A model generated the notes under the pieces. It saw nothing but the letters and a program-made list of their open reading frames with translations, was not told where the DNA came from and searched no databases. Below, one piece after another: positions 24,978-33,588 of a stretch of DNA of 64,000 nucleotides. Each line of letters opens with the position of its first letter. Position 1 is the first letter of the stretch. The DNA lies in contig NZ_JAZLIO010000015.1 in the NCBI RefSeq assembly GCF_045617425.1, positions 1 through 64,000 of the forward strand. Reading direction: 5' to 3'. Both the position numbers and the translations under genes were made by a program. The stretch is from Carnobacterium_B sp045617425. Lineage in GTDB: Bacteria; Bacillota; Bacilli; Lactobacillales; Carnobacteriaceae.

Positions 24978-26456
24978 TTAGTTATGTGACGAAAATGTAC
25001 CTATTGGCAATTGATCGTTCAATAATTCATCTGATGGATCCAAATCTCTTTTTTGCTTTTTACCAGTTTCCCAATAAAGTACTATTATACCTAGTGTTAA
25101 AATTGTACTTAAGATATACGTTAATGTGCTCAATCCCATGCCGAAGCCAATTGGTTCACTAAATATATAAACGACACAAGCATAAAGCATGAATATTCCT
25201 GGAAGAAGCGTCACAAAGTAATTTTTATTTTTCAAATACAGGTAACGTGTTGAGACTAATAAAGAAATTACTGCCGTAACTTGATTTGCCCAATTGAAAT
25301 ATCTCCATAAGCTATTAAAATCAACTTGCGTTAGAATTAAAGAAATAATGTATAAAGGAATGGTCACCATTAATACCTTCTTCAGTGTATCTTGTTTAAT
25401 ATGCAAGTAATCTGCAGTTATTGTTCGTAAACTTCTAAACGCAGAAAGCCCTGAAGAAATTGGCAACACAATTACCCCAATAATTGCAACTGTCCCAAAT
25501 ACACTGCCAAGCAACATATAAGATACTTGGTTGACTACAAGAGAAGGAGTCCCATTATTAATCATTTGGCTAAGGGTCTGTCCATCAAATAAAGACATAG
25601 AAGCTGCTGCCCAGATCATTGCAATTACACCTTCAGCAATCATCATGCCATAAAAAGTAAAGCGTCCTTCTTTTTCATTTTTAGATGTTCTTGAAACCAT
25701 TGGCGCTTGTGTAGCATGGAAACCAGATAAAGCTCCACAAGAAATGGTGAAGAATAGCGCAGGAAAAATTGGTGTACCTTCTGGATTGAAATTTTGCATC
25801 GTACTTGGTGTTAAGTTTGGAATAGTGTGACCACCAAAAATTAAACTTAATCCAATAGCTAATGTACTAATAATCAAAATAGCACCAAAATAAGGATAAA
25901 CAACTCCCATTGCTTTATCGATTGGCAAAATAGTTGAAATTAGATAATAAAGAAAAATCAATCCAATAATTACCCCTAAAGTTAACCAATTGGGGGTAAT
26001 ACTTTCAATCAAGTTAGCTGGTGAAGTAACAAAAACAGTACCGACTAACATCAAAAGAAGCATAGAAAAAATATTCACGACATGTTTTACTGGTTTTCCT
26101 AAGTATTTGCTGGCTAATTCCGGTAAATGGGCGCCATCATTCCGTAAAGAAATCATGCCTAACATATAATCATGGACTGCCCCTCCTAGAATACAACCTA
26201 CAATAATCCAAATATAAGCAACCGGTCCATAAAGCGCTCCCATTATTGGTCCGAATATAGGTCCCGTTCCTGCAATATTTAATAACTGAATAATAGCATT
26301 TTTCGATTTAGACATAGGTACAAAATCATAGCCGTCTTTTAATGCTTCTGCAGGGGTTGTACGATCCGGATCGATCCCAAAATTCTTTTCAATATACTTT
26401 CCATAACTAAAATACCCTAAAATTAATAACGCAATACCACCCAACAATGTACTCAT
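24978..26456 (-). CDS. CstA/BtsT-type carbon starvation transporter (likely pyruvate)
   Basis: A 492-residue polytopic protein with the CstA N-terminus (YIEKNFGIDPDRTTPAEALKDG then DYVP-like DFVPMSKSKN) and the conserved segment GPIFGPIMGALYGPVAYIWI and ISCGALSGFHATQAPM. It is the shorter Gram-positive form of the family; in E. coli the relatives BtsT and CstA import pyruvate or peptides. The gene follows a LytR/LytS-type pair, as btsT is controlled by BtsSR in E. coli, so pyruvate uptake is a reasonable inference. Confidence 0.88.
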   Translation of the reverse strand: MSTLLGGIALLILGYFSYGKYIEKNFGIDPDRTTPAEALKDGYDFVPMSKSKNAIIQLLNIAGTGPIFGPIMGALYGPVAYIWIIVGCILGGAVHDYMLGMISLRNDGAHLPELASKYLGKPVKHVVNIFSMLLLMLVGTVFVTSPANLIESITPNWLTLGVIIGLIFLYYLISTILPIDKAMGVVYPYFGAILIISTLAIGLSLIFGGHTIPNLTPSTMQNFNPEGTPIFPALFFTISCGALSGFHATQAPMVSRTSKNEKEGRFTFYGMMIAEGVIAMIWAAASMSLFDGQTLSQMINNGTPSLVVNQVSYMLLGSVFGTVAIIGVIVLPISSGLSAFRSLRTITADYLHIKQDTLKKVLMVTIPLYIISLILTQVDFNSLWRYFNWANQVTAVISLLVSTRYLYLKNKNYFVTLLPGIFMLYACVVYIFSEPIGFGMGLSTLTYILSTILTLGIIVLYWETGKKQKRDLDPSDELLNDQLPIGTFSSHN

Positions 26457-26560
26457 ATTACTTTACCTCCTTATAGTATTAAATAAAAAATCCATTTTAT
26501 AATAGCCCTACTGTACTATAAAAAATGAGGTTTAAGATTCATTTTAAGCCGACATAGCAA

Positions 26561-26590
26561 AACTGCAGGCTAAAATGCTCGCCTGCAGTT
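26561..26590 (-). terminator. Hairpin downstream of the LytTR regulator gene
   Basis: Perfect ten-base arms AACTGCAGGC and GCCTGCAGTT around a ten-base loop. The T tail is weak on either strand, so it may be a partial terminator or a processing site between regulator and transporter genes. Confidence 0.5.
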
Positions 26591-26615
26591 CTCAAATTCA
26601 TCAATTAATAAGCCA

Positions 26616-27341
26616 TTACAACCCTACTTCTTCTTTAAATTGCTTCATATAGTGTCTGCTCACAGGAATTTTAGCTTGATTACTCATCGTAACAAGAAAT
26701 GTGTGGTTAAACCACGGTTGTATTTCTAGGATTTCTTTCACGTTAAGTAAGTAGGAACGATGCACACGTAAAAAGGCATGTCCGTTTACTTTTTCTTCAT
26801 AAGCATTTAACGGTTCATTTGTAATGTAGTCTTTTTCAATTGTGTAAATAGTTGTGATGCCATTATCCACAGCAACTGCAATAATGTCGTCGATTTTAAC
26901 AATATAAATGCGTTCATCCATTTGAATGGGAATCGTCTTCAAGCATTCTGGATTATTCTCTTGCAAATGAATCTGTTCTTTTTGATAACTAACCCACGCC
27001 TTTTGCACAGCGTGCTGAATTCGAGACAACTCAAATGGTTTTAAAACATAGTCCGTTGCATTTAACTCAAATGCTTTGATTGCATATTCATCATAAGCTG
27101 TCGCAAAAATAATCATAGGAGGCCTTTTTAACTGATTGATTTTATTTGCTAACGTCAGACCACTTTCACTGGTCAAATGAATATCTAAAAAAATTAAATC
27201 AATTTCATGTAGCAGCATTTTTTCTAAAGCTTCCTCAATAGATTCAGCTTCAATGATTGTTGTAATTCCTGCACAGCGTTCCAATAAATAGGCCAATTCA
27301 TCTCTAGCTAAAGGTTCATCATCCACTATTAAAGTATGCAT
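26616..27341 (-). CDS. LytTR-family response regulator
   Basis: A 241-residue regulator. Receiver domain residues 1-120 with acidic DDEP (7-10), phospho-acceptor Asp in LIFLDIHL and the conserved Lys in YVLKPFEL; then a LytTR DNA-binding domain (about 135-241, with FLRVHRSYLLNVKEI and KIPVSRHYMKQFKE). It overlaps functionally with the sensor kinase, two bases downstream of it, and lies just before the CstA-type gene, its likely target. Confidence 0.93.
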   Translation of the reverse strand: MHTLIVDDEPLARDELAYLLERCAGITTIIEAESIEEALEKMLLHEIDLIFLDIHLTSESGLTLANKINQLKRPPMIIFATAYDEYAIKAFELNATDYVLKPFELSRIQHAVQKAWVSYQKEQIHLQENNPECLKTIPIQMDERIYIVKIDDIIAVAVDNGITTIYTIEKDYITNEPLNAYEEKVNGHAFLRVHRSYLLNVKEILEIQPWFNHTFLVTMSNQAKIPVSRHYMKQFKEEVGL

Positions 27342-27343
27342 GA

Positions 27344-29092
27344 TTATCCCTCCTTTCCTTGATAAGGTATTTTACAAGAAACAGTGGTTCCTTGCTTTGA
27401 AGACTCGAAGTTCAATTGAGCTCTTTCTCCGAATAAACTGATAAGCCGCTTATTTAAATTTTCTAAAGCTGAACCGGTCCCCTTTTCAGACGGAACACTT
27501 TCTTTGCCTAATTGTCCAATCCTATCCTCTTCTATTCCATATCCATTATCTTGTACACTAACAAAAATTTCATGGCCTATCTTATTGACTGTTACTTGAA
27601 CACGATTATCCACTTTACGACTTTTAAATGCATGTTTGAATGCATTTTCTACCAATATTTGAATAACAAACGGAGGCAATAGTATATTTTTTAATCCATT
27701 TTCTATGTTCCAGTCGACTTGATAACGATCTGGAAAACGTGCTTGTTCCAAGTTCATATAAGCTTCTACTTGAAGGAGTTCTTTTTCTAAAGGAATCACA
27801 TTCGTTCTGGCTCCTTGCAAATTTGACCGAAAAAAGGTACTCAGTTGCAGTAGCATGTCACGCGCTTTTTCACTATCTACACGAATCAGTGCCGAAATGG
27901 TATTAATCGTATTAAAGAAAAAGTGCGGATTTACTTGAGCTTGTAACGATTTAATCTCTGCATCTTGTAAGAGCTGGCTTTGCAATTCCATTTCTCCAAG
28001 CTCAATTTGACTGGAAAATATAGTTGCTAGACCTTCTGCTAATTGCCTTTCGACAAAGGTCAACTTTGAAGCATCAGTGAAATATAATTTTAGCGTTCCA
28101 ATCGTTTCCTCCTTGATTTTTAACGGAATAACGATGGCTGCTTCTAGTGGACAGCCTGGATAATCACACCCAATTTCTTCATGAGAATGTGCTTCTTTAA
28201 TTTCTCCAGTTCGTAAAACTTCTTTAGATAAGCTAGTTACTATTTTTTTAGAAGGAAAATGATGATTACTGGCTGCACCAACATGTGCCAAAATACTATC
28301 TTTGTTGGTAATGCTAACGGCTGAAACTTTGATTAACCTTTGAATGATTTTTGCTGCTTGTGTGCAAGACTCTTCATTCATGCCTGAACGAAAGTAAGGC
28401 ATCGTTTCATTAGCTAATTGGAAAACGTCATGCGTTTGGACAGCTCTTGTTTGTTCTTCTTGCCGCAATGTTGAATCCATAATCGATAAGAAAATTCCAG
28501 TACCCATACTATTCGTCAATATCATTGGCAACATAATAAATTGCACTAGGTCTATTGACTCTTGAAATCGTGTACTGAGAAAAATGATACTGATCATTTG
28601 AATGCCTTCCATTGCTGCACCAATGGCAAGACCCTCTCCAACTTTTGGATATGTATTTTTCCGGATAGATTTTAACCCATATAACCCGGAAAATAAGCCA
28701 ACTAAAATTGAAGACATCACATAGATATACGCATCCATTCCGCCTTGGAGATAGCGTACAGTACCTGAAATAATACCCACACTCATACCTATAATCGGCC
28801 CTCCTATCAAACCTGCTACGCCAATCGTTAACACACGGGTATTCGCCAAAGAAGAATGAGGTGATAAATCAGAAAACGGTTCATCAATCATAATCTGATT
28901 GCCATGAATTTCTATCCCAGTAAAGTTAGAAATGATAGCAAATATTCCAAACACTATAATCAGCTGAACCATCGTACTTACTTTTCTTCGATTTCCTAAA
29001 AGGTTTTTAAAATAAGGGATATTCATTAATATATAGGCCAAAATAATAATTAATCCGCCACGTTCAAGCATTAAAATAAATAAGTTGAACAT
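27344..29092 (-). CDS. LytS-type sensor histidine kinase
   Basis: A 582-residue membrane kinase. The N-terminal 200 residues form a 5TM-Lyt sensor with six or so hydrophobic segments, followed by a GAF-like domain (about 220-360; CTQAAKIIQ and GCDYPGCPLEAAIVIPL). The phosphorylation motif QVNPHFFFNTINTI contains the His. The ATP-binding part has LVENAFKHAF and GTGSALENLNKRL. The domain order equals LytS/BtsS/YpdA. Some such kinases sense extracellular pyruvate. Confidence 0.93.
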   Translation of the reverse strand: MFNLFILMLERGGLIIILAYILMNIPYFKNLLGNRRKVSTMVQLIIVFGIFAIISNFTGIEIHGNQIMIDEPFSDLSPHSSLANTRVLTIGVAGLIGGPIIGMSVGIISGTVRYLQGGMDAYIYVMSSILVGLFSGLYGLKSIRKNTYPKVGEGLAIGAAMEGIQMISIIFLSTRFQESIDLVQFIMLPMILTNSMGTGIFLSIMDSTLRQEEQTRAVQTHDVFQLANETMPYFRSGMNEESCTQAAKIIQRLIKVSAVSITNKDSILAHVGAASNHHFPSKKIVTSLSKEVLRTGEIKEAHSHEEIGCDYPGCPLEAAIVIPLKIKEETIGTLKLYFTDASKLTFVERQLAEGLATIFSSQIELGEMELQSQLLQDAEIKSLQAQVNPHFFFNTINTISALIRVDSEKARDMLLQLSTFFRSNLQGARTNVIPLEKELLQVEAYMNLEQARFPDRYQVDWNIENGLKNILLPPFVIQILVENAFKHAFKSRKVDNRVQVTVNKIGHEIFVSVQDNGYGIEEDRIGQLGKESVPSEKGTGSALENLNKRLISLFGERAQLNFESSKQGTTVSCKIPYQGKEG

Positions 29093-29160
29093 CTTTTCAC
29101 TTCCTATAGTTTGATGCCTTTAGTTTACCTTACAAAAACTAGTTATGCACACAAATAAAT

Positions 29161-29190
29161 AGAGCTCTACATCATTTGATGCAAAGCTCT
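29161..29190 (-). terminator. Hairpin after the small XRE gene
   Basis: AGAGCTC/T arms enclose CATCA...TGATG, and the minus-strand continuation ATTTATTTG is only moderately T-rich, so termination is possible. Confidence 0.45.
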
Positions 29191-29205
29191 GGTATCTTAT
29201 TTATT

Positions 29206-29418
29206 TTATTGCTCATCTTTTTTATATTCTAAAATATCTCCTGGATGACAATCTAATGCTTTGCAGATCGCCTCTAAAGTTGAAAATCGAATAGCTTTTG
29301 CTTTCCCATTTTTCAATATAGAAAGGTTCGCCATCGTAATACCTACTTTATTTGAAAGTTCTGTTACGCTCATTTTGCGTTTGGCCAACATCACATCAAC
29401 ATTAATTATAATTGCCAT
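29206..29418 (-). CDS. Small XRE-family regulator (YozG-like)
   Basis: A 70-residue protein that is almost entirely a helix-turn-helix (KMSVTELSNKVGITMANLSILKNGKAKAIRFSTLEAICKAL). This compact type is regularly paired with a DUF2975 membrane protein, as here, seven to sixteen bases upstream. The ATG at 29418 has GAGGTGAG in front; the GTG three codons earlier lies within that site. Confidence 0.9.
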   Translation of the reverse strand: MAIIINVDVMLAKRKMSVTELSNKVGITMANLSILKNGKAKAIRFSTLEAICKALDCHPGDILEYKKDEQ

Positions 29419-29433
29419 ATTACTCACCTCAGA

Positions 29434-29910
29434 TCAGACTATTAAATCATTTTCTTTTTTTATATCAATGGCTTCTTGTAACAGTCTTTGAAGAACTGCT
29501 GCAAAGACTGTGATAATAAACGATGCAAAGACTGGAACCATTCCGATTAAAACAAGCCCAGGTGCATCATCCATTTGAGCTACACCAAAAACAAATGGCA
29601 TCATTCCCACATATAAACCACAGATTATTAAAGCACAAAACTTGATATTTTTAAGCGCTTTAACACATAGATCAGAAAACGCTTGGTTCCTATCAATATG
29701 AGTTAACAGTTTAAAAGCTTGATATAAAGCAATAAAAAACGGTATGGCAGATACATAGATACCAATTACAATAGGGTAGAGTAATTGATCATAATTTGGA
29801 TTTGCCGGATTTCTCATTAACCAAATAAATCCAACTATACTCAAAAAAAGAACAGGAAGACCGATTAAAATTAACGCTGCTTTTAAAAAAATTGTTGTAC
29901 CTCGTTTCAT
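29434..29910 (-). CDS. DUF2975 domain-containing membrane protein
   Basis: A 158-residue protein with four hydrophobic segments (about 10-30, 45-65, 90-112 and 120-140). It matches the DUF2975 pattern, ALYQAFKLLTHIDRNQAFSDLCVKALKNIK between segments two and three. Function is unknown. It is usually co-transcribed with the small XRE regulator downstream. Confidence 0.85.
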   Translation of the reverse strand: MKRGTTIFLKAALILIGLPVLFLSIVGFIWLMRNPANPNYDQLLYPIVIGIYVSAIPFFIALYQAFKLLTHIDRNQAFSDLCVKALKNIKFCALIICGLYVGMMPFVFGVAQMDDAPGLVLIGMVPVFASFIITVFAAVLQRLLQEAIDIKKENDLIV

Positions 29911-30228
29911 AAATAAAGCCTCCCTTACTTAATATAACAATTATCTTAGCACCTTATTTATTGATTATCAATAAATAAATATTATTTTAAGATATATTTA
30001 AATTGTTAGACACTTTTTAACATATTAAAATTAGTAGACTCTTATATAACGACTACTAGTTTCAAGTAATCAGCAGTTTATAATAGAAATTTGACTCTTC
30101 CAATTGTAAAATATATAGTTAAATAAGGATTAGGTAAGCGGTATTCCTTTTAACTTATTTTACATAATAATTACTCATAACTATAATGAGATACCAATTC
30201 TAAAATATAATTATTTTAGGGGGATAAA
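29911..30228. other. Intergenic region, no recognisable content
   Basis: Very AT-rich sequence upstream of the DUF2975 gene and the DUF1801 remnant. I see no coding potential, strong hairpin or repeat. The GGGGGA at 30220-30224 is probably the old ribosome binding site of the DUF1801 gene. Confidence 0.4.
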
Positions 30229-30456
30229 ATAGAAACTTTTCGGATTATTTGTCAAAAATTGATAATATTGAAAATCGAAAACGAATAGAAGAAGTACTGA
30301 ATTGGGTATTAAAGACTTTCCCTAGCTTGAAACCAAGAGTTGCATGGAATCAGCCTATTTTTACCGATCCAGTGGAACAGTCCGCTTGATTTCGCATTAC
30401 TTGAAAAAATAATCGAATTCAATATTTCAGATAAAGCAAATTGCGCAAATTTTTGA
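30229..30456 (+). pseudogene. DUF1801 (YdhG-like) gene remnant
   Basis: Translation in shifting frames gives ETF-SDYLSKIDNIENRKRIEEVL, NWVLKTFPSLKPRVAWNQPIFTD, then after a gap DFALLEKIIEFNISDKAN. This is the order of a DUF1801 (frataxin-like iron chaperone) protein. The start codon is ATA after a GGGGGA site, a T is missing in the TTTTCGG tract near the start, and the central part after FTD is deleted. The gene is therefore dead. Confidence 0.8.
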
Positions 30457-30785
30457 CGTAAATAAATTCAAGAGTTTCCTCAGACTCAACTTCTGATACC
30501 TTATTGACTAATATAGATGGCTATATTTACTATCCTTAGCTTTTTTTTTTAAGTTACTAATAAAATAAATACTGTTTATCATTATACTATTCTGGAAATG
30601 GCTACTGATTCAACTATTTACCTAAATAACATGTAGCTGGAAATAGAAAATTACATCTTAACCACTCTATTATTCTGATTTACCCTCTATGTAAACCAAT
30701 AGGTGCTAAAAGCAACCAATAGTTGATAGTCAACAACCGTTATTTTCGGTATGATAGAAAAAAATCATCAAAAAGGAGAACACAT
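30457..30785. other. Intergenic region, no recognisable content
   Basis: AT-rich stretch between the DUF1801 remnant and the XRE gene, with a run of ten T at about 30541-30550 but no clear hairpin. Nothing coding was recognised. Confidence 0.4.
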
Positions 30786-31301
30786 ATGGCCCTAGGTGAA
30801 CGCTTGAAAGAAAGTAGAGTGAACAAAGGATTTTCGCAAGGAGATGTTGCTGAACATTTACAAATTTCAAGACAATCTATTTCAAAATGGGAAACCGGCA
30901 ATGGTTATCCAGATTTAGATAATTTAGTTAAATTAAGTGTGTATTATGAAGTTTCAATTGATGATTTGCTTAAAGAAAATCAAAAACTTAAAAATAAAAT
31001 ACATGAAAATGAAGTTAAGATTGAAGAAAATCATCAAAAATTAGATTTTATTCGTGGATTTATTGAAAAAGATGAGGGCCTGTTATTATTAACCATTGCT
31101 TTTATTGGATGTTTGATTCCTCCATTAGGTTTTCTTGTGGCTCCAGTTGTAATCAAACGAAATAAACAAACAAACACACTGTATAAGTTTGTTTACTTAG
31201 CGTGTGCTTGTTGTCTATTTGTTAATCTGTTTGCTATTTACAGTGTTGTTGGAGACTACCTAGGATGGGGAACAACCACAGTTGAATACCTTGGCGAATA
31301 A
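30786..31301 (+). CDS. XRE-family regulator with C-terminal membrane segments
   Basis: A 171-residue protein. The N-terminal helix-turn-helix (LKESRVNKGFSQGDVAEHL then ISRQSISKWETGNGYPDLDNLVKL, residues 6-50) is followed by a coiled-coil stretch (LKENQKLKNKIHENEVKIEENHQ) and two hydrophobic segments (about 105-130 and 140-165). Membrane-tethered XRE proteins of this form are common in Lactobacillales. The ATG at 30786 has AAGGAGAACACAT; an upstream in-frame ATG lacks a site. The target is unknown. Confidence 0.88.
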   Translation: MALGERLKESRVNKGFSQGDVAEHLQISRQSISKWETGNGYPDLDNLVKLSVYYEVSIDDLLKENQKLKNKIHENEVKIEENHQKLDFIRGFIEKDEGLLLLTIAFIGCLIPPLGFLVAPVVIKRNKQTNTLYKFVYLACACCLFVNLFAIYSVVGDYLGWGTTTVEYLGE

Positions 31302-31317
31302 ACAAAATCTGACTTAA

Positions 31318-31797
31318 TTAATATGTAATAGCAATGCTGCTTCCGGATAGTTTAGCTCTTAAATTTATATAAGATTCTAGACCCAATACTGTTCGTTTTA
31401 AATAATAAGTAGCTTGCGTAGAACTATCAACTTTTAAAAGCAAACTTTTAAAGCTTCCAATATAAGCAGTCGCTGAACCAGAGTGAGCTCGAGTAATTTT
31501 ATTATTGCTTACATCAACTTTATAACTTGCTTTCCATTGTAACGCTCGCTCTTTTGTAATTTTGTATGTACCATTACTAACACTACTTGCTGCTAATAAA
31601 AATTGTGGTTCTTTTTCAACTGTAATAGTGTAGATTTCACCTAAATCATTTTCAACTTCAAACTGTTGTAAGCCACCCTTTTCCAAATCATAGCTGACAG
31701 TGTTCTCAGTTAAAGCAGTTGTATCTGCAGCTTGTACATCTTTAGCACCAAAACAAAAAATAGTAAAACAACCTAAAATAAAGACTAATTTCTTCAA
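31318..31797 (-). CDS. Small secreted protein, unknown (possibly DUF5626-like)
   Basis: A 159-residue protein with a clear signal peptide (MKKLVFILGCFTIFCFGAKDVQAADT, cleavage likely after AQA/VQA). The mature part is beta-rich, with SNGTYKITKERALQWKASYKVDVSNNKITRAHSGSA split over two strands. It resembles DUF5626 proteins from memory only. The start is TTG with GGAGGG seven bases upstream. It is convergent with the preceding XRE gene. Confidence 0.7.
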   Translation of the reverse strand: MKKLVFILGCFTIFCFGAKDVQAADTTALTENTVSYDLEKGGLQQFEVENDLGEIYTITVEKEPQFLLAASSVSNGTYKITKERALQWKASYKVDVSNNKITRAHSGSATAYIGSFKSLLLKVDSSTQATYYLKRTVLGLESYINLRAKLSGSSIAITY

Positions 31798-31939
31798 ATA
31801 AATCCCTCCAGATAGTTTTTTAATAACAACTATAATATAACAGAAATAATTGTATTGATTAAACTTTTTTTCAAGTGATTATTCTTATACCATTTATGCT
31901 GAATTCGGTTAAAATTCATTCTAGATAGGAGGTATTAGT

Positions 31940-32131
31940 TTGAGCATTTATAGACTACAAGTAGCGAGCATCATTCTTTTAGATATTGGGTGTTTACTCT
32001 ACTTATTACTATTTTTACATGATTCAACTCTATCTGTATTAGGTATTAAAGAATGGATTAGTTTATTGTTTGTACTAGTTTTTTCAATCTATGCAAAGAT
32101 TAGTACATTTAAAGAAATAACTGAAAAATAG
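31940..32131 (+). CDS. Small membrane protein, unknown
   Basis: A 63-residue protein with two hydrophobic segments (about 8-28 and 38-55), started by TTG behind TAGGAGGT. I do not recognise it. It may be a small membrane protein of the local accessory cluster. Confidence 0.55.
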   Translation: MSIYRLQVASIILLDIGCLLYLLLFLHDSTLSVLGIKEWISLLFVLVFSIYAKISTFKEITEK

Positions 32132-32193
32132 TTGTTTTAAAGATGAGCAACTCGATAAAAATAATGGAAAGTTTGAGGGAATGAAGTGATCAA

Positions 32194-32352
32194 ATGGAAA
32201 TACTCTTATATATACTGTTAATTCTTATTAGTTACTCCTTAATATGTACGTTAATAATTTTACTAGTTGTATTATATAAGTTCCTTAAAATAAAGTATCT
32301 TTTAAAAAATCTTATAAAGAAACATTTTTGTTCTTTTATTCGAATTATTTAA
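32194..32352 (+). CDS. Possible 52-residue hydrophobic peptide
   Basis: The ATG at 32194 opens a peptide with one long hydrophobic segment (ILLYILLILISYSLI to VVLYKF) and a basic tail (KIKYLLKNLIKKH). The ribosome binding site is weak (GAGGGA, 13 bases away). The form is like small membrane toxins or just an AT-rich chance ORF. Confidence 0.25.
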   Translation: MEILLYILLILISYSLICTLIILLVVLYKFLKIKYLLKNLIKKHFCSFIRII

Positions 32353-32439
32353 TCCATTTAATTATTTTTAAATAAATCATTAAACGTAACAAACAACCCA
32401 TGATTACTTTGCATTTTTCGTTTAGGTACAAGTCTACTG

Positions 32440-33050
32440 TTACTGATAATATCGATTAAAAACCAGATGAAATAAATCCATCTGGTTATCTGCTATTAAT
32501 TCTTTTTTATATATGGAAAAGTTTTCTGGTCGTCCTCCTATGTTATAAGTGTCAAAGGTAACCATCAATCTGCTATTAATAATTTTGTTACTTTTGCAAT
32601 GAGCTCTAACAAATCCTTTCATTCGATCTTTCCCTTGTAAGTCATCTGTTTTTGTTATCATTCAAATACGCGTATAACCAAATTACAACAAATGAGCAGT
32701 CAGCTTTTCACTTGCTAACGTGTCATCTATCCTTGTCATTGGCGCTTTCAGTTCTTCATATGAAGCATTGATAGACACATATGGTATAACTCTTTATTGC
32801 ATACGAAACTAGTAGTTTAGATTAGGATTTAATTCCGGCTTTTTGTAGGTTCAACGATTAAACCATCAATATTTTTTTCAATCATCATTTCCAAACTCTT
32901 TTTTCATTTTCACTATTATTTTTCGTGCTAGAGAGTAGTAAAGCATAGCTTTTTTACTTAGTTCATCCTCTATCTCTCTGATAATCGAAGGGAATATATA
33001 ATCAAATAAGTACGTGACAACAACACCTATTAGTTTTTGTGATGTATTTT
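32440..33050 (-). pseudogene. araR: Remnant of araR (arabinose-operon repressor)
   Basis: Reading the minus strand in several frames gives KLIGVVVTYLFDYIFPSIIR, then SLEMMIEKNIDGLIVEPTKS, then NASYEELKAPMTRIDD, then DDLQGKDRMKGFVRAH and LMVTF. These are, in order, conserved segments of the AraR effector domain as I remember it from Bacillus subtilis. The GntR-type DNA-binding domain is missing, several frameshifts interrupt the rest, and the C-terminus is lost. The AraR-like boxes at 37727-37774, upstream of the neighbouring ABC operon, fit this identification. Confidence 0.75.
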
Positions 33051-33160
33051 TTGTTCACCATTTGTGGTAATCGCTTATATTTTTTTATTACTTAGTCATT
33101 TATAAAATAGAACTTCATTTAAGCGACCAAAATCTATTTAAGATTAACAAATTACACGTA

Positions 33161-33203
33161 AAAAATAGGCAGTCAACATTTTTTTGTTGACTTACCTATT
33201 CTA
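33161..33203 (-). terminator. Terminator of the sugar ABC transporter operon
   Basis: On the minus strand AGTCAACA...TGTTGACT with flanking TAGG/CCTA pairing, followed by TTTTTT. Confidence 0.85.
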
Positions 33204-33243
33204 GTTATGAAATCTTTGAAAAATGCTTTAGTTCTGCCTATCT

Positions 33244-33561
33244 TTATTGGATCATCGTCTTCAACTTAGTATAAATGGCTTGCGCATTCAATATTTCATA
33301 ATCTTCATTATCAATTAGTCTATACGGCACCTTTTTATAATTGAGTAATTCTTCTAACCTTGATATTTCATATCGGGATTGGGGACCCATTAATAAAGCA
33401 TCAATTTTTTGTTCTTTTAAAATGCTCTCTACAACAATCGCAGGTGCTGAATAAATATGATAATCTTTACCCTCATCTTCTATCAGTTTTTGAATCTTTT
33501 TTACAAGTAATCCTGTAGTTATACCTGCTGTACAGATAAGAAGTATTGTTTTATTTTCCAA
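33244..33561 (-). CDS. PTS EIIB-like protein (lactose/cellobiose type), orphan in an ABC operon
   Basis: A 105-residue cytoplasmic protein. The phospho-acceptor Cys10 lies in LLICTAGITTGLLVKKI, matching the CSAGMSTSLLV loop of cellobiose EIIB, and LLMGPQSRYEI then VPYRLID match the later GPQ and VID motifs. EIIB normally passes phosphate from EIIA to sugar via EIIC, yet no EIIA or EIIC is present; the gene follows the ABC permease gene by 27 bases and precedes the operon terminator. A regulatory or signalling role is possible. The start is TTG behind AGGAG. Confidence 0.82.
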   Translation of the reverse strand: MENKTILLICTAGITTGLLVKKIQKLIEDEGKDYHIYSAPAIVVESILKEQKIDALLMGPQSRYEISRLEELLNYKKVPYRLIDNEDYEILNAQAIYTKLKTMIQ

Positions 33562-33588
33562 AAGTCATCCACTCCTAATCCTTATTTG

